Below are positions 7,662-9,430 of a DNA stretch of 9,430 nucleotides, one piece after another; within the stretch, counting starts at the first letter, position 1, and each line of letters opens with the position of its first letter. The notes under the pieces are model-generated. The model made no database searches and had not been told where the DNA came from. It saw only the letters and a program-made list of their open reading frames with translations. Origin of the DNA: an uncultured Gemmatimonadota bacterium (GTDB taxonomy: Bacteria > Gemmatimonadota > Gemmatimonadetes > Gemmatimonadales > GWC2-71-9); the NCBI GenBank assembly GCA_946887295.1, contig CAMPKP010000139.1, positions 1 to 9,430 on the forward strand. The letters are read 5' to 3'. The position numbers and the translations under genes were made by a program.

Positions 7662-7736
7662 CGGCACCCACGTTCGACTCGCGCGCAGGGGGCGTCGGTG
7701 ACACAACGCACACGAGGCGATAGGTTTACGGCCCAT
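7662..7736. promoter_or_regulatory. Divergent intergenic control region
   Basis: These 75 bases separate the minus-strand synthetase (start 7661) from the plus-strand Mur-like gene (start 7737) and must hold the promoters of both. The plus-strand promoter is clear and is listed separately. On the minus strand I find no convincing -35/-10 pair or Shine-Dalgarno sequence. Because the space is so short, a regulator or polymerase bound here would affect both genes. Confidence 0.5.
7698..7726 (+). promoter_or_regulatory. Sigma70-like promoter of the Mur-like gene
   Basis: GTGACA (7698-7703, 5 of 6 to TTGACA) is followed after exactly 17 bp by TAGGTT (7721-7726, TAnnnT). Transcription would start near 7733, about 4 bases before the ATG at 7737, giving a leaderless or near-leaderless mRNA. 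This agrees with the lack of a usable Shine-Dalgarno sequence before that ATG. Confidence 0.55.
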
Positions 7737-9430
7737 ATGGAACTGCTCGACTCGCGCCGTCTGACCGGGGGCGGGCTGGTGCTCGACCGGCCGGGCGCGG
7801 TCATGGACGTCCGGGTGAGCGACGGCGACGTCGAAGCGCTGATCGCCGCCTGGCGGGCGGCGGCCACGCGGATGCTTTCCGAGGTCGGCTGGAAGGGGGA
7901 GCGGGTGGTCGCGCGCCGCTACGCCGGGGGGGCGAGCCTCGCCATCTCCGCCCCGCCCGACTCCCTGTACTCCGCCGCCGATCTCAACGAGTGGGCCTGG
8001 TGCGCCGCCGAGGCGGCGATGCGGCGGCTGCCCGAGCCGGAGCTCGGCCCCGCGGCGGAGCGGCTGCGCGAGGCGATCGCCGCGGAGCGGAATCCGGCGC
8101 TGCTCGCGATCCGGAGCGCCGCGCGCTCCCGCGGGCTCACGTTCCTGAGCGGTGAAGGGATCGTGTCGGTCGGAGCCGGGACGGGGGTGCTGACCTGGCC
8201 CGAGCGAGATCTGCCCTCGCCGGAGGCAATCGAGTGGTCGCGCGCCCACGATATCCCCGTCGCCCTGGTCACCGGATCCAACGGAAAGACGACCGTCGTG
8301 CGCCTGCTGGCGGCGATGGCGGCCGCCGCCGGACGGGTGACCGGGGTGACGTCCACCGACGGGGTGCTGGTCCGGGGCGAGCCGGTGGCCGACGGCGACT
8401 ACTCGGGCCCCGAGGGCGCGAGGCTGGTCCTCCGGCGCGCGGAAGTCGATACGGCGATTCTGGAGACCGCGCGAGGAGGGCTGCTGCGCCGAGGGCTCGC
8501 GGTCGAGCGCGCGGACGTCGCGGTCGTCACCAATGTGGCCGCGGATCACCTGGGGGAGTTCGGGGTGCAGGACCTGCGGCAGCTGGCGGAGACCAAGCTG
8601 CTCGTCGCGCGCGCGATCGGAGAGGACGGCCGCGTGGTCCTCAACGCCGACGACCCGATGCTGGCCGAGGGCTCGGCCGCCGTTCGCGCGACGATCGTCT
8701 GGTTCTCGCTCGAGGCGGGCAGTCCCATCATCCAGAGCCACACCGAGGACGGGGGAGCCGCCGCGGTGCTCGAGGGCGACGCGATCGTCCTCCTCGGCGG
8801 CGGCGGGCGTCAGGTGGTCGGGCGGGTGGCGGACATGCCGATGACGGCGGGCGGTGCGGCCCGGCACAACGTCGCCAACGCGCTGGCCGCGGTCGCCGCG
8901 GCGGGAGGGCTAGGCATTCCACTCGCCGCGGTTCAGGCCACACTCTCCCGGTTCTCCCGCGATCCGTCGGACAACCCGGGACGCGCGAACTTCTACGATG
9001 TCGGCGGGATCCGGATCGTGGTGGACTACGCCCACAACGCACACGGGCTGGCAGCGCTCGCGGCGATGCTCGACGCGGTGCCCTCCGGGAGGCGCCTGGT
9101 GATGATCGGCCAGGCCGGGGACCGCGACGACGCGGCGATCCGGGAGATGGCCCGCACGGCGCTCTCGCTCCGGCCCGACCGGGTGCTGGCGAAGGAGACG
9201 CCGGCGTACCTTCGCGGGCGGGCGCTCGGGGAGGTCCCGGCAGTGATTGCGGACGAGCTGCGGCGGGCGGGGCTGCCGCCGGGTGCGATCTCGATGCCGG
9301 GCACGGAGATGCGCGGGGTGCGGGAGGCGCTCGCCTGGGCGCGGCCGGGGGATCTGCTGGTGCTGACGCTGCACGAGGAGCGCCGGGAGGTGCGAGAGCT
9401 GCTGGAGGAGTTGCGGGAGAGGGGGTGGAG
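7737..9430 (+). CDS. Mur-ligase-only cyanophycin synthetase-like protein (3' end beyond window)
   Basis: The frame is open from ATG 7737 to the window edge (564 codons) and is probably near its end, since the last CphA core strand (GDLLVLTL) has been passed. Residues about 165-560 form a Mur-ligase-like ATP-dependent amide ligase closest to the C-terminal domain of CphA: TGSNGKTT with K184, [32 protein letters not shown], an RHNVANALAAVAA helix, DYAHN from D430 and AGDRDD. These sites look intact. The first 165 residues lack an ATP-grasp domain. Weakly, residues 6-35 resemble the CphA N-terminus (RRLTGGG against RALRGPN), and 119-155 resemble the CphA stretch around SLVQLGLG, as if the protein were a CphA with the ATP-grasp core removed. 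No HxxEH is seen. It is divergent from the minus-strand synthetase, with start codons adjoining at CATATG if the longest frame of that gene is read. Likely role: ligating an amino acid, perhaps Arg, to an Asp-containing acceptor in cyanophycin metabolism. The substrate is not known to me. Confidence 0.85.
   Translation, partial: MELLDSRRLTGGGLVLDRPGAVMDVRVSDGDVEALIAAWRAAATRMLSEVGWKGERVVARRYAGGASLAISAPPDSLYSAADLNEWAWCAAEAAMRRLPEPELGPAAERLREAIAAERNPALLAIRSAARSRGLTFLSGEGIVSVGAGTGVLTWPERDLPSPEAIEWSRAHDIPVALVTGSNGKTTVVRLLAAMAAAAGRVTGVTSTDGVLVRGEPVADGDYSGPEGARLVLRRAEVDTAILETARGGLLRRGLAVERADVAVVTNVAADHLGEFGVQDLRQLAETKLLVARAIGEDGRVVLNADDPMLAEGSAAVRATIVWFSLEAGSPIIQSHTEDGGAAAVLEGDAIVLLGGGGRQVVGRVADMPMTAGGAARHNVANALAAVAAAGGLGIPLAAVQATLSRFSRDPSDNPGRANFYDVGGIRIVVDYAHNAHGLAALAAMLDAVPSGRRLVMIGQAGDRDDAAIREMARTALSLRPDRVLAKETPAYLRGRALGEVPAVIADELRRAGLPPGAISMPGTEMRGVREALAWARPGDLLVLTLHEERREVRELLEELRERGW

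Noticed and set aside
2134..7713. A 1859-codon open frame on the minus strand spanning both synthetases
   Set aside because: It reads antisense to the plus-strand synthetase and out of frame with the minus-strand one. The translation is Arg/Gly/Pro/His-rich low-complexity sequence without domains, as expected from stop-poor GC-rich DNA.
7659..7736. Alternative start of the minus-strand synthetase at ATG 7736, adding a peptide with a CALC motif
   Set aside because: A single CxxC in 25 residues is no evidence for a zinc site. The extension would cover the promoter of the divergent gene and has no family counterpart, although it cannot be fully excluded.
7662..8867. N-terminal extension of the minus-strand synthetase up to 8867 (1277 codons)
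   Set aside because: The extra residues are antisense to the Mur-like gene and resemble no domain. The CphA family N-terminus ([10 protein letters not shown]) begins just after ATG 7661.

Overview
The window is GC-rich (roughly 70% by eye) bacterial DNA with dense, mostly abutting genes. It holds an almost self-contained locus for cyanophycin, the multi-L-arginyl-poly-L-aspartate nitrogen and carbon reserve polymer. Composition and gene content suggest a heterotrophic high-GC soil-type or environmental bacterium (Gemmatimonadota, or a proteobacterial or acidobacterial lineage, would fit) rather than a cyanobacterium. The taxon cannot be fixed from the sequence alone.

Layout, left to right. 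Positions 3-149 are the C-terminal tail of a methyl-accepting chemotaxis protein, probably unrelated to the rest. Then a plus-strand run begins: iadA (isoaspartyl dipeptidase, 194-1369), cphB (cyanophycinase, 1371-2189, 1 bp after iadA) and a 931-residue cyanophycin synthetase (2242-5037). A second, different full-length cyanophycin synthetase (875 residues) lies on the minus strand (7661-5034). Its stop codon interlocks with that of the first synthetase in the palindrome CTAG. Divergent from it, starting at 7737 and still open at the window end, is a third synthetase-related protein. It has the Mur-ligase-like domain of CphA and a short N-terminal part, but no ATP-grasp domain.

How they fit together. 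The synthetases build the polymer: the ATP-grasp domain adds Asp to the backbone, and the Mur-like domain adds Arg to the Asp side chain. CphB cuts the polymer to beta-Asp-Arg dipeptides, and IadA splits these to Asp and Arg. Storage and recycling are therefore encoded side by side, with the two degradative genes upstream of a synthetase on the same strand.

The most unusual parts are the Mur-only CphA-like protein, the pairing of two divergent synthetase types with interlocked stop codons, a His-to-Gln change in the ATP-grasp of the minus-strand synthetase, a Lys-to-Glu metal-bridge swap in IadA, and a good sigma70-like promoter that places the transcription start only a few bases before the third synthetase gene. 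No RNA genes, insertion sequences, CRISPR arrays or DNA-level repeats were seen, and no stretch above 300 bases lacks a gene.
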